From Rhizobiales bacterium Ga0077525 (lineage in GTDB: Bacteria; Pseudomonadota; Alphaproteobacteria; Rhizobiales; Xanthobacteraceae), in contig LNDS01000047.1 in NCBI GenBank assembly GCA_001464835.1, positions 1-34,498 on the forward strand: DNA of 34,498 bases. The letters are read 5' to 3'. Numbering within the stretch: the stretch's first letter is position 1; each line of letters begins with the position of its first letter. The translations under genes and the position numbers were made by a program. Shown piece after piece: positions 1 through 8,619 of this stretch. The notes below the pieces were generated by a model that did not search any database, was not told where the DNA came from, and saw nothing but the letters and a program-made list of their open reading frames with translations.

Positions 1-2183
1 CTGGCGTGAAGCCGGCGGCGACGATAGCGATCTTCATCGCCTGCTCCTGGAACAGCGGCACGCCGAGCGTCTTCGATAGCACCGCTTCGAGTTCCTTCGA
101 GGGATAGGTGACCGTTTCCAGTCCCTGCCGCCGGCGCAGATAGGGATGCACCATGTCGCCCTGGATCGGGCCGGGCCGCACGATGGCGACTTCGATGACG
201 AGATCGTAGAAGTTCTTGGGCTTCAGCCGCGGCAGCATGGTCATTTGCGCGCGGCTCTCGACCTGGAACACGCCGAGCGAATCCGCGCGTTGCAGCATGC
301 GATAGACGGCGGGGTCTTCGGCCGGGATGGTGGCGAGGGTGAGCCTCTCTTTCTCCCTCCCCCTGAAAGGTGGAGGGTTGGGGAGGGGGGTAGAAACTTG
401 CGCAAGCGTGCGTGGCTCTAGGGGGAGGTGAAGAAAAGGCATAATGCTTCTCCATCAGATCGAACGCCTTCCTGATGCACGACAGCATGCCGAGGCCGAG
501 CACGTCGATCTTGAGAATGCCGAGCGCGTCGAGATCGTCCTTGTCCCATTCGACGAAGGTGCGGTCGGGCATGGCGCCATTGCCGATCGGCATCACCTCG
601 TCGAGCCGGCTGCGCGTGATGACGAAGCCGCCGACATGCTGCGACAGATGGCGCGGGAAGCCGACGATCTCGCGCGCCAGCGCCGATATCTGTTTGACGC
701 GGCGGCTGTCGGGATCGAGCCCGGCGCGGGCAAGATCGGCGCGGCCGTCGCCGCCGGCGCCCCAGATCGAGGAAGCCAGCGCGCCGATAACATCTTCGGA
801 CAGGCCGAAAGCCTTGCCGACTTCACGAATGGCGGAACGGCCGCGGTAGGAGATGACGGTGGCGGCGATGCCGGCGCGCTCGCGGCCGTATTTCCTGTAG
901 ATATATTGAATGACCTCCTCGCGCCGCTCGTGCTCGAAATCGACATCGATATCCGGCGGTTCGCGCCGTTCCGGCGAGATGAAGCGCTCGAACAAAAGAT
1001 CGGCGCGGTCGGGATCGACCTCGGTGACGCCGAGGCAAAAGCACACGGTGGAATTGGCCGCCGAGCCGCGGCCCTGACATAAAATATTTTGCGAACGCGC
1101 GAAGCGGACGATGTCGTGCACGGTGAGGAAGTAGGGCGCGTATGCGAGCTGCGCGATCAGCGCCAGTTCGTGCTCGATGCTGGCGCGCACCTTGGCGGGC
1201 AGGCCGTGCGGATAACGCCGCGCCGCGCCTTCATAAGTGAGATGCGCCAGCGCCTCCTGCGCATTGTCGAAACCGGCGAGGGTCTCGTCGGGATATTCGT
1301 ATTTCAGTTCGTCGAGCGAGAAGGTCAGCGCCTCGCTCAAGCGCATCGTCTCCTCGATCGCCTCCGGCGCGTCGCGAAACAGCCGCGCCATCTCTTGCGG
1401 TGGCTTCAAATGCCGCTCGGCATTGACGGCGAGCTTGCGGCCGGCGCGGTCGATGGTCACCTTCTCGCGGATGCAGGTCAGCACGTCGGCGAGCGGCCGG
1501 CGGTCGGGGTGATGGTAATGCACGTCGTTGATGGCAATCAGCGGCACGCCGCAGTCGCGCGCCAACTCTTGCAGACACGCCAGCCGGGCGCGGTCGTGGC
1601 CGCGATGCAGCATCGATGCGGCCAGCCGCACGCGGCCGGGGGCGGCGCTACGCAGGCGCTTTATAATGTGCCCGATACTTTCTTCCTTCTTTCCCCTGAA
1701 AGGGGGAGGGTTGGGGTGGGGGTCTTCTTCAGAACTGCTGACCCCCACCCGACGCGTTTCACGCGTCGACCTCCCCCTTGCAGGGGGAAGTGAAGAAGAC
1801 GCCTCCATTACAATCATCTCCAGCCCGAAGGCATGGGCGATGAGATCATCGAGTGTCAGGATGCACTCGCCCTTCTTGCCGCGCAGATTGCCGAGCGTGA
1901 GCAGGCGCGTCAGCCTTCCCCAGCCGGCGCGGTCGCGCGGAAAAGCGAGAACGTCCGGCGTGCCGTCGGCGAAGCAGAGCCGCACGCCGGGATGATAAAT
2001 CAGCGGCAGGTTCTGCTCGCGCCTGGCCAGATGCGCGCGCACCACGCCGGCCACCGAATTGCGATCGCATAGTCCGAGGCCGGCAAGCCCGATCGCGGCC
2101 GCCTGCACCATCAGCTCTTCCGGATGCGACGCGCCGCGCAGGAACGAGAAATTCGAGGCGGTGGCGAATTCGAGGTAAGGCAT
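1..2183 (-). CDS. dnaE2: Error-prone DNA polymerase DnaE2 (ImuC), 3' end beyond window; probable one-base frameshift
   Basis: C-family translesion polymerase of the SOS mutasome with ImuA and ImuB. The protein starts [19 protein letters not shown], a typical DnaE2 PHP-domain start, 28 bases after the imuB stop; no clear ribosome site is visible. The palm motif PDIDVDF falls near residues 410-416 and supplies the catalytic aspartates; a KIDVLGLG motif follows near 505-530 bp. Two palindromic repeats lie inside the gene. The first (1683-1800, about residues 128-168, PHP region) is in frame and adds about 40 residues. The second (344-434, after residue 583) is 91 bases long, so the homologous reading downstream ([11 protein letters not shown], then [15 protein letters not shown]) is in a different frame from the upstream part. 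Removing one G from the G6 run 385-390 restores a continuous protein. No stop codon occurs in the upstream frame to the window edge. It may therefore be a pseudogene, or intact with a homopolymer error. Confidence 0.93.
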   Translation of the reverse strand, partial: MPYLEFATASNFSFLRGASHPEELMVQAAAIGLAGLGLCDRNSVAGVVRAHLARREQNLPLIYHPGVRLCFADGTPDVLAFPRDRAGWGRLTRLLTLGNLRGKKGECILTLDDLIAHAFGLEMIVMEASSSLPPARGRSTRETRRVGVSSSEEDPHPNPPPFRGKKEESIGHIIKRLRSAAPGRVRLAASMLHRGHDRARLACLQELARDCGVPLIAINDVHYHHPDRRPLADVLTCIREKVTIDRAGRKLAVNAERHLKPPQEMARLFRDAPEAIEETMRLSEALTFSLDELKYEYPDETLAGFDNAQEALAHLTYEGAARRYPHGLPAKVRASIEHELALIAQLAYAPYFLTVHDIVRFARSQNILCQGRGSAANSTVCFCLGVTEVDPDRADLLFERFISPERREPPDIDVDFEHERREEVIQYIYRKYGRERAGIAATVISYRGRSAIREVGKAFGLSEDVIGALASSIWGAGGDGRADLARAGLDPDSRRVKQISALAREIVGFPRHLSQHVGGFVITRSRLDEVMPIGNGAMPDRTFVEWDKDDLDALGILKIDVLGLGMLSCIRKAFDLMEKHYAFSSPPPRATHACASFYPPPQPSTFQGEGEREAHPRHHPGRRPRRLSHAATRGFARRVPGREPRANDHAAAAEAQELLRSRHRSRHRAARPDPGRHGASLSAPAAGTGNGHLSLEGTRSGAIEDARRAAVPGAGDEDRYRRRRLHA
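344..434 (-). repeat. Palindromic dispersed repeat inserted in dnaE2 (copy 1)
   Basis: The plus strand shows the arm CCCCCTGAAAGG-TGGAGGG-TTGGGG, a 10-bp perfect palindrome CTTGCGCAAG at 397-406, and a closing GGGGGAGGTGAAGAA arm. The same arms bound the copy at 1683-1800. It lies exactly where DnaE2 proteins have only a short linker between AFDLM and LTLATIP. Translated with dnaE2 (and one G removed from 385-390) it gives a Pro-rich peptide containing PNPPPFRG. As written it is 91 bases and shifts the frame. Confidence 0.85.
1683..1800 (-). repeat. Palindromic dispersed repeat inserted in frame in dnaE2 (copy 2)
   Basis: Layered inverted repeats are visible on the plus strand: GTGGGGGTC (1716-1724) with GACCCCCAC (1740-1748); GACGCGT-TTC-ACGCGTC (1751-1767); and CCCCCTTGCAGGGGG just after. 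The minus-strand reading stays open and in the dnaE2 frame, encoding a Ser/Pro/Arg-rich stretch with [10 protein letters not shown]. Sequence on both sides reads as normal DnaE2, so this is an insertion that the gene has tolerated. The arms match copy 1. Confidence 0.85.
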
Positions 2184-2211
2184 TTACGCAACACACGCGG
2201 CTTGAGACTTT

Positions 2212-3792
2212 CTACGCAAACGTGCCGTGCAGGTACCAACTCGGCGGCGCGACGTTCGGCAGTTCGCCGCGCACCAGGTCGCGGTAGAGCCCGGCGCGGT
2301 ACAGCCAGAAACGCAGCCCGGTTCTGTCCTCGACGCGAAAATAATCGCGCGCCAGATTTCCCGAAGGATGGCCGTTTTGCTCGCTCCACCACGCGCCCTC
2401 TATGCGCTCGGGGCCTTCCGCCGAAATCACGTCATGCAGCGCGCGCCGCCACCTGAACCGCAAAGGCGGCCCGTCCGGCACTTCGGCCAAGGCCTCGATC
2501 GGTTCGGGCCGCGTCAAAAGCCGCAGCGGCCGCGGCGCCAGGTCGGACTCGGCGCGATGGCGGCGAAACGCATCCCAGTCATGATCTTGGCCAATCATCT
2601 GCGCTGGCAAGGTCGCGGCGGCGAGTTCGGGAATGTGGCTGTCGAGCGCGACCGGACGGCGCACGCGCTGCGAACCGAGCCGCGCGCTCAGGCGATCGAT
2701 CAGCCGCGCCAGTTCGCCGGCATCCTCGGCGTTACCAATGCCGATCTGCTCCGGCGGCGACGACTCGGCGATCACCACCGAGAGCCGCGCCATGTCGAAG
2801 CCGAAACCGGGATCGACAGCATCGGCCAAGGCGGCCAAGCGTTCGGAAAACAGCGCGCGAATGTCCGGCGCATCGCGCAACGGCCGCGAACAGCCGACGG
2901 CAATGCGGCGCACCGCGCCGTCGGTGCGGAACAAGGTGAGTTCGATGCGTCGCGCGCCATCGCCGCGCCGCTCCAGCGCGACGCCGAGCCGCGCCGCCAG
3001 CTTCTCGACGGTGCCGAGCACGTCTTCCTCGCGCGCGATCGGTTCGTGAAAGCGCCGCTCGGCGACATAGGGCGCGACCGGCAGGCGCGGATTGAGCGGC
3101 TCGTGCTCTGCGCCGAGCGCGCGGTCGAGTTGGCGCAACAACGTCGCGCCAAAGCGCGCGGTCAGCGGCGAACGCGGCAGGTCGATCATGTCGCCGATAC
3201 GCTTGAGGCCGACGCGCGCCAATGAGGCGACCGTCGCCGGCTCCAGCCGCAAGGCGGCCAGCGGCAGCGGGCTGACAATGTCGCGCTCTTCGCCGGTGGC
3301 ATAAGCGGCCGGATTGCCGAAGCGCGCCGCCGCGTGCGCCGCGCCGATGGTGCCGGCAATCGCCACGCGATAGGCAAAGCCGGCGCGCGCCATGCGCTGG
3401 CCGAGATCGGCGACCAGTTTCTGCTCGCCGCCATACAGATGCGCGCAGCCGCCAATGTCGAGCAGCAAGCCGTCCGGCGCGTCGCACGCCACCAGCGGCG
3501 TATAGCGCAGGCACCAGTCGGCGATTTTGTCGAGCAGCGCCGCGTCGGCCTCGGCTTCCTCCATCACGGCCTCAATGGCCGGATGCATGGCGCGTGCCTG
3601 CGCCAAAGCCGTGCCGGCATGCAGGCCGAGTTTGTCCGCCGCGTCGTCGACCGCGGTCAGCACATCCGCATTGCCGCGCCGGCCATAGACAACCAGCGGC
3701 GCCTGAAACTCACGCAACCTTCTGACGCGGTCGGTTGAGAAGCGGGGCAGCCACAGGCTGAGCATGCGTTGCGGCGAGGACGAAGCGCTCAT
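2212..3792 (-). CDS. imuB: ImuB, Y-family-like DNA polymerase of the SOS mutasome
   Basis: 526-residue Y-family polymerase homologue (DinB/UmuC-like) that in this cassette is thought to act as a non-catalytic hub linking DnaE2 to the sliding clamp. The N-terminus MSASSSPQRMLSLWLPRFSTDRV matches the family start; GGAGAG lies 6 bases before the ATG at 3792, so I prefer it to a start 90 bases upstream. The palm region contains LLLDIGGCAHLYGGE. The C-terminal third carries the ImuB-specific domain ending RDYFRVEDRTGLRFWLYRAGLY. The start overlaps the 3' end of imuA by 83 bases, implying translational coupling, and dnaE2 follows 28 bases downstream. Confidence 0.95.
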   Translation of the reverse strand: MSASSSPQRMLSLWLPRFSTDRVRRLREFQAPLVVYGRRGNADVLTAVDDAADKLGLHAGTALAQARAMHPAIEAVMEEAEADAALLDKIADWCLRYTPLVACDAPDGLLLDIGGCAHLYGGEQKLVADLGQRMARAGFAYRVAIAGTIGAAHAAARFGNPAAYATGEERDIVSPLPLAALRLEPATVASLARVGLKRIGDMIDLPRSPLTARFGATLLRQLDRALGAEHEPLNPRLPVAPYVAERRFHEPIAREEDVLGTVEKLAARLGVALERRGDGARRIELTLFRTDGAVRRIAVGCSRPLRDAPDIRALFSERLAALADAVDPGFGFDMARLSVVIAESSPPEQIGIGNAEDAGELARLIDRLSARLGSQRVRRPVALDSHIPELAAATLPAQMIGQDHDWDAFRRHRAESDLAPRPLRLLTRPEPIEALAEVPDGPPLRFRWRRALHDVISAEGPERIEGAWWSEQNGHPSGNLARDYFRVEDRTGLRFWLYRAGLYRDLVRGELPNVAPPSWYLHGTFA

Positions 3793-4447
3793 CGGTGTCT
3801 CTCCATTCCAGAATCCAGGACCCGAGCGGGCCGCGGCGATTGCGAACAAGTTGCGCGGCAAAGCGCGGCGATCCGAATTCAAAGTCGTGCGCTGGGGCGG
3901 AAGGCGCGGCGCCGGCGATCCAGCGCGTCATCGCGGTCGAGGCGTCATGGGCCGGTTGCGCGCGCAGCAGCAGCGCCAGCGCGCCGCTTTCCGCCGCCGC
4001 CAGCGACAACCGCCGCACCGCGACGGAATCGATGGCGCCGTGGCGCACTTCGCCGATCACGGCGCCGAGCGCGCGGCAACGCAAAGCTTCCTCCATCGCC
4101 CACAACAGATCGCGTTTGTGCGCCACCGCGACGGTGACCAGCCGCTCCGGCGCACGCTTGAAGAAGTCGAGGCCGGGGCCGTAAGGCGCGCCACTTTCAT
4201 TGAGCGCCATGTCCTCGGCGATCCACAGCACGTTGCGCGCGCAAGCCGCCAGCCCCAGCGTGAAGCCAGTGGCGGCGGCGAGATGCGCTTCGCCAGCCGC
4301 CGCGATTTCATGCAGCGCGCCGCGCGCCAGCCCGCCGCCGAGCGCGGCATCGACGTCGGCCATGCCGAGCGGCACGAGGCCTCGACCGTCCTCGATCCCG
4401 GTCGTTTTTTCCATGGCGCGGAGGCGCTGGCGCAGTTCGTCGAGCAT
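3710..4447 (-). CDS. imuA: ImuA, RecA/SulA-like SOS mutasome protein
   Basis: 245-residue protein at the head of the imuA-imuB-dnaE2 operon. It shows the RecA-like fold signature of the family without an intact Walker A motif: VPLGMADVDAALGGGLARGALHEI near residues 25-48, then VLWIAEDMALNE (73-84) and a YGPGL segment. In characterised relatives ImuA (ImuA') supports damage-induced mutagenesis with ImuB and DnaE2 and binds RecA. The ATG at 4447 has no strong Shine-Dalgarno. The upstream LexA box at 4506-4520, about 59 bases away, makes SOS induction very likely. Confidence 0.92.
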   Translation of the reverse strand: MLDELRQRLRAMEKTTGIEDGRGLVPLGMADVDAALGGGLARGALHEIAAAGEAHLAAATGFTLGLAACARNVLWIAEDMALNESGAPYGPGLDFFKRAPERLVTVAVAHKRDLLWAMEEALRCRALGAVIGEVRHGAIDSVAVRRLSLAAAESGALALLLRAQPAHDASTAMTRWIAGAAPSAPAHDFEFGSPRFAAQLVRNRRGPLGSWILEWRDTDERFVLAATHAQPVAAPLLNRPRQKVA

Positions 4448-4505
4448 TCTTAAAGCACTGAAGACACAACACTATTCGGCAACATCAACGGCAAGCCCGA
4501 TTTAT

Positions 4506-4520
4506 GTTCCCTGTTTGTTC
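4506..4520. promoter_or_regulatory. LexA box GTTC-N7-GTTC
   Basis: An exact match to the alphaproteobacterial LexA consensus, a direct repeat of GTTC separated by seven bases (cctgttt). It lies between imuA (minus, starting 4447) and the divergent oxidoreductase gene (plus, starting 4657). Its position suits control of imuA; whether it also affects the other gene is open. Confidence 0.85.
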
Positions 4521-4656
4521 TAGTGTGCCCAAGACTAAGAAGGCCGTCAAGACGCAAGGGATGGGGGGCTCGCCCGGCGACAAGCGGTACCGCTTGCAAA
4601 AGCAACAACGCTTGCCCAGTTTGGATGGCAACGCCTGTCCGCCCGGAGTATCGAGA

Positions 4657-6333
4657 ATGAGTCTCTACGAAGAGCGGTTCGAGCAGATGTTTCCGGTGCT
4701 CGACGCGGCGTCCATCGCCACCGCCAAACGTTTCGCCAGCGGCGAGGCCATGACCTTCGCGCCCGGCGACCAGCTTTACGATGTCGGCACGCGCAACGTG
4801 CCGGCCTGGCTGGTGCTCGACGGCTCCCTCGAAATCATCCGGCGCGACGGCCTGCACCGCGAGTCGTCGGTGGTCGCGCTCAGCGCCGGGCAATTCTCCG
4901 GCGAAGTCAGCCAGCTCAGCGGCCACGGCACCATCGCCGCCTGCCGCGCCGGGCCGAAAGGCTGCACGGCGCTGCCGTTCGATGCCGCGCATATCCGCGC
5001 GCTGATGGTCGGCTCGGCCGATCTCGGCGAGATCATGATGCGCGCCTTCATTCTGCGCCGCGTCGCGCTGATCGAGTCCGGCGGCTCCGGCTCGCTTTTA
5101 ATCGGCCATCCGAACGCGCCGGATGCCGTCCGCATCCAGGGCTTTCTCGCGCGCAACGGCTATCCTTACACCGTGCTCGACGTCGAAGCCGATGCCGAAG
5201 CGCGCGCCGCGGTCGAACGCTTCGGCGTCGCCGAGCATGAACTGCCGCTGATGATCTGCCCGAACGGCACGCTGTTGAAGCGGCCGACCGATTTAGAGGC
5301 CGGCGCCTGTCTCGGCATCACACCCGAACTCGATCCCAACAAGATCTACGACGTAGCCGTGGTCGGCGCCGGGCCCGCCGGCCTTGCCGCCGCCGTCTAT
5401 GGCGCCTCGGAAGGCCTGTCTATGATCGTCTTGGACCAGCGCGCCTTCGGCGGACAGGCCGGCGCGTCGGCGCGCATCGAGAATTATCTCGGCTTCCCGA
5501 CCGGCATTTCCGGCATGGCCTTGGCCGGCCGCGCCTTCAACCAGGCGCAGAAATTCGGCGCTGAGATCGCCATTCCCTTGCAGGTCGACAAGCTCGATTG
5601 CAGCGCCGTCGAACGCGACGCGCGCGCGCCGTTTCGTATCGCCGTCGCCGGCACGGAGGTCACCGTTCTCGCGCGCACCGTCATCATCGCCTCCGGCGCG
5701 CGCTACCGGCGGCCGGCAATCGATAATCTCTCCGAATTCGAAAATAACGGCGTCTCCTATTGGGCTTCGCCCATCGAAGCCAAATTGTGCGAAGGCGAGG
5801 AGGTCGCGCTGATCGGCGGCGGCAATTCGGCCGGGCAGGCGGTGGTGTTTCTGGCGCCGAAGGTCAAGCATCTGCATTTGATCGTGCGCCGGCCGCTCGA
5901 GGAAACGATGTCGAAATATCTCATCGACCGCATCAAGGCCTTGCCGAACGTCACTTTGTATGTCGGCAGCGAAATCGTTGCGCTCGGCGGCGACGCGGCG
6001 GGGCTTTCCTGCGCCACTTTCCGCGACCGCGCCACGGCTAAGGAAATCACCTATCCGCTGCGTCATCTGTTTCTGTTCATCGGCGCCGATCCGAACGCCG
6101 ACTGGCTCAAGGGCTGCGTCGATACCGACGACAAGGGTTTCGTCTGCACCGGCCTCGGCAGTTTTTCCGCCGGCCAAGCCAAACGCGCGCCGCATCCGCT
6201 GGAAACCACCAGGCCCGGCGTCTTCGCCATCGGCGACGTGCGGGCGAGTTCGACCAAGCGCGTCGGCGCCGCGATCGGCGAGGGCGCCGCGGTGGTGGCG
6301 CAGATCCATAAGGTGCTGGCGGAGCGGGCTTAG
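4657..6333 (+). CDS. Cyclic-nucleotide-binding domain / thioredoxin-reductase-like FAD oxidoreductase fusion
   Basis: 558 residues in three parts. Residues 1-140 form a cNMP-binding beta-roll (FAPGDQLYDVG; GQFSGEVSQLSG). Residues 145-215 resemble a thioredoxin/glutaredoxin fold with no CxxC (GFLARNGYPYTVLDVEAD ... LPLMICPNG). Residues 230-555 are a thioredoxin-reductase-type module with the FAD motif GAGPAG (237-242), the NADPH motif GGGNSAG (387-393) and FAIGDVR (523-529). The redox CxxC expected just before the NADPH motif is replaced by SYWASPIEAKLC, so it should not reduce thioredoxin in the usual way. The ATG at 4657 has GGAG upstream and the cNMP domain begins there; an in-frame extension back to 4504 would overlap the LexA box and looks non-coding. 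Electron acceptor unknown. Confidence 0.9.
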   Translation: MSLYEERFEQMFPVLDAASIATAKRFASGEAMTFAPGDQLYDVGTRNVPAWLVLDGSLEIIRRDGLHRESSVVALSAGQFSGEVSQLSGHGTIAACRAGPKGCTALPFDAAHIRALMVGSADLGEIMMRAFILRRVALIESGGSGSLLIGHPNAPDAVRIQGFLARNGYPYTVLDVEADAEARAAVERFGVAEHELPLMICPNGTLLKRPTDLEAGACLGITPELDPNKIYDVAVVGAGPAGLAAAVYGASEGLSMIVLDQRAFGGQAGASARIENYLGFPTGISGMALAGRAFNQAQKFGAEIAIPLQVDKLDCSAVERDARAPFRIAVAGTEVTVLARTVIIASGARYRRPAIDNLSEFENNGVSYWASPIEAKLCEGEEVALIGGGNSAGQAVVFLAPKVKHLHLIVRRPLEETMSKYLIDRIKALPNVTLYVGSEIVALGGDAAGLSCATFRDRATAKEITYPLRHLFLFIGADPNADWLKGCVDTDDKGFVCTGLGSFSAGQAKRAPHPLETTRPGVFAIGDVRASSTKRVGAAIGEGAAVVAQIHKVLAERA

Positions 6334-6353
6334 TCAGCAGCGCAATACAAATG

Positions 6354-6442
6354 CCGTTCGTTCCCGCGAAAGCGGGAACCCAGTTCTTTCTCGAGCGTAG
6401 ACAATTCCGGCTCTGGGTCCCCGCTTTCGCGGGGACGAACGG
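6354..6442. repeat. Palindromic intergenic repeat, 30-bp arms
   Basis: Left arm 6354-6383 and right arm 6413-6442 are inverted copies with two mismatches; each arm itself holds the hairpin CCCGCGAAAGCGGG. It lies between convergent genes and could end transcription from both sides. The design is the same as the repeats at 9798-9889 and 25674-25763. Confidence 0.85.
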
Positions 6443-6463
6443 AGTAAAGCGTAACGCTGCGCG

Positions 6464-7768
6464 TCAGCTCTCCCCGCCGATATGCCGCTTGCGGATGACG
6501 CGCACCAAAAACCAGATCGACAACAACGCCACCGGCACGAACAAAGCCGTGGCAATCGTCACGTCGACGGCTAAGCCCTTTTGGTGCAATCCTTCCATCA
6601 GGTAATGAAACAGCCCGACGACGTAATAACTCACCGCCGCCACCGACAAACCTTCCACCGTCGTCTGCAAGCGCAGTTGCAGCCGCGTGCGGTCGTTCAT
6701 CGACTTCAACAGGTCGCGGTTCTGCCGTTCCAGTTCGACATCGACGCGCGTGCGCAAAAGGTTGGCGGCGCGCGACAGCCGCGCCGACAAAGCCGCCTGC
6801 CGTTCCTCGGTGGTGATGCAGGTGCGCATCGCCGGTGACAGCCGCCTTGCGAGAAACGATGTCCAGGTCGGAAACACATCGACCTTGCGTTCGCCGATGG
6901 CAGCCAGACGCAGTTGAATGATTTCGTTGTAGGCGCGGCTGGCGCCGAAACGGAAATGGCTGGCGCCGGCGCCGGCCTCCAGTTCGGCGGCAAGCTCGGT
7001 CAGTTCGCCGAGCAGGCGCTGGTTATCCTGCAACTGATGCGCGGTGCAGATTTCCTGGGTCAGTTCAGACAGCCGTGTTTCAATGCGGTTGATCGACGGC
7101 GCCAGCCGCTGCGCTTCCGGGAGGCCGAGCAAGGCAAGCGTGCGATAGGTCTCGGTCTCGATGATGCGCTGCACGACAGCGCCGGCGCGTTCGGGTCCTA
7201 AGCCCCGGTCGAGCACCAGCACGCGCACGAAGCCGGCCGGATCGGCCTGGAAGTCGGTGGCGAACAGTGCGGTGCCGTCGGAGTTCTCGGCCACCGCGAG
7301 AGAGGCGCGGTCGAACAGGCTCTCGATTTTTATCTTGTCCTTGCCGTCGGGCAAGAGGTGCAGATCGAGTGCCACCAGCAGCGGCCCCGGCTGCGGCACG
7401 TTGCCCATTGGCGAGGCCAGCGTTGAGGCGGCCGGATGAAATGGCGTGCCTGCGTCCGATGACAGCTCCCAGGTATAGGTGGTGAATTCGGAATGCTGCT
7501 CCCAGCGCAGGATCGCGCCGCCGAGCGTGACGCGATGGTGCTTGGCGTTGGCTTTCAGCGGTTCGAGGCCGCGCTGCGTGCAGAATTCGGCGAGCGCGGC
7601 GCGATCGGCTTTCGCCGCATCACCGCTGGTGTCGAAGCCGAAATGCAGGATGCGCCGCGGCGTCTCGATCGCCGTGAACGGCCGGGCATGCACCTCGCCG
7701 AGAATGACCGCCCGCAGCGCATGCGGGGTCAGCCTTGCGCCAGTGCCGATGGAGACTTCCGCGCTCAT
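6464..7768 (-). CDS. DUF3422 family membrane protein
   Basis: 434 residues, full length for DUF3422. The N-terminus carries the conserved LGEVHARPF segment (near 28-36). A long predicted helical region (about 210-370) is rich in Arg/Glu/Leu and probably coiled coil, ending QLRLQTTVEGLSVAAVSYY. Two C-terminal membrane segments follow (VAAVSYYVVGLFHYLMEGL and a helix near ATALFVPVALLSIWFLV), then a basic tail. This layout recalls CorA-like proteins but no GMN motif is seen. Function is unknown. It stands alone on the minus strand between two repeat elements. Confidence 0.88.
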   Translation of the reverse strand: MSAEVSIGTGARLTPHALRAVILGEVHARPFTAIETPRRILHFGFDTSGDAAKADRAALAEFCTQRGLEPLKANAKHHRVTLGGAILRWEQHSEFTTYTWELSSDAGTPFHPAASTLASPMGNVPQPGPLLVALDLHLLPDGKDKIKIESLFDRASLAVAENSDGTALFATDFQADPAGFVRVLVLDRGLGPERAGAVVQRIIETETYRTLALLGLPEAQRLAPSINRIETRLSELTQEICTAHQLQDNQRLLGELTELAAELEAGAGASHFRFGASRAYNEIIQLRLAAIGERKVDVFPTWTSFLARRLSPAMRTCITTEERQAALSARLSRAANLLRTRVDVELERQNRDLLKSMNDRTRLQLRLQTTVEGLSVAAVSYYVVGLFHYLMEGLHQKGLAVDVTIATALFVPVALLSIWFLVRVIRKRHIGGES

Positions 7769-7816
7769 GGCAATTTGTTCGCATGGCGCGCGGATTCTGA
7801 CAAGGCGACGGACTCG

Positions 7817-7868
7817 TGTCCCGGGCGCGGCGCAGCGCGTCTTCGCGGTGCGGCGCAGAACCGGGACC
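7817..7868. repeat. Short palindromic intergenic repeat
   Basis: GTCCCGG (7818-7824) and CCGGGAC (7861-7867) flank a GC-rich core with a second inverted pair built on GCGGCGCAG-like sequence. It sits between the DUF3422 gene and the 3' end of the PPOX gene. The form resembles another short dispersed palindrome type of Bradyrhizobium relatives; family assignment is inference. Confidence 0.55.
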
Positions 7869-7894
7869 GTCCCAGATACCGTGCCTGACTTTCG

Positions 7895-8491
7895 CTACCC
7901 CTTCCAGGTCGGCTGTCGCGGCGGCACTGCGTCCTTGAAAATATCGAAGCCTTTCCAGGCCGGCTCCGGCGGGTCGCAATGCGGCTGCGGCGTATAGATC
8001 GACGGCCCGGTCATTTGCATGTCCGGAATATAGCGCGGGCAGTTCGGGAAAATGGCGCGCGCTTGCAGCCGCACGATCAGTTGCGCGCCGACGGTTTCCT
8101 TGAGCAGCGGATCGTCGTCATGAACGCGGGCGCTGCCATTGACGCGCAGCCTTCGCGGCGTGCCGTGCATGGCAATGAACAAGAGCCCAACATTCGGATT
8201 GACCATGACGTTGCCGAGGCTCTTGAACATGCCGTTGCCGTCGTAATCCGGGAAGGAGAGTTCGGACGGGCCAGTGACCCGCACGAAGCCGGGCATGCCA
8301 CCCTTGAAGGAGCAATCCGGGCGGCCCTCCGCGTCCGCGGTGGCGATGAAGAAATAGGCGGCGCTTTCGATGAAGGCCTTGTCGTCGTCGGTGAAGGCCG
8401 TGCGCGCTAGATTTTCCAGCCGGTCGGAAATGCGCCGGCTGTCGAACCGGTCTTGCAGGTGGCGGTTGCCGTCGTGATACAGGCTGCTCAT
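7895..8491 (-). CDS. Pyridoxamine 5'-phosphate oxidase (PPOX)-family FMN-binding protein
   Basis: 198 residues. The split-barrel flavin fold is shown by FFIATADAEGRPDCSFKGG (about 47-65), LSFPDYDGNGMFKSLGNVMVNPNVGLLFI (the dimer/FMN-binding strand set) and LRVNGSARV. C-terminal motif NCPRYIPDMQ resembles that of the subfamily in which phosphate-binding residues follow CPRY. Substrate unknown; such proteins often bind FMN or F420-like cofactors in redox or detoxification roles. I use the ATG at 8491, where the barrel begins, rather than an upstream start 51 bases earlier; a GGGGT lies about 10 bases before. Confidence 0.85.
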   Translation of the reverse strand: MSSLYHDGNRHLQDRFDSRRISDRLENLARTAFTDDDKAFIESAAYFFIATADAEGRPDCSFKGGMPGFVRVTGPSELSFPDYDGNGMFKSLGNVMVNPNVGLLFIAMHGTPRRLRVNGSARVHDDDPLLKETVGAQLIVRLQARAIFPNCPRYIPDMQMTGPSIYTPQPHCDPPEPAWKGFDIFKDAVPPRQPTWKG

Positions 8492-8619
8492 CGCGTTACC
8501 CCGTTCGTGGAAGAACCGAGATTCCCAGCAATTGCGCGGCAATGGTCGCGCAGGACGCGCGCCGGCACAAGGCCGGGCACGGCTAGCTGACGGCAGAGAT
8601 GCGCCGCGCGGCGGCTCTC

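Noticed and set aside
4504..4656. Extended N-terminus of the cNMP-TrxR-like gene starting at 4504
   Set aside because: The extra 51 residues carry no domain, overlap the LexA box, and the ATG at 4657 has its own ribosome site and begins the cNMP domain.
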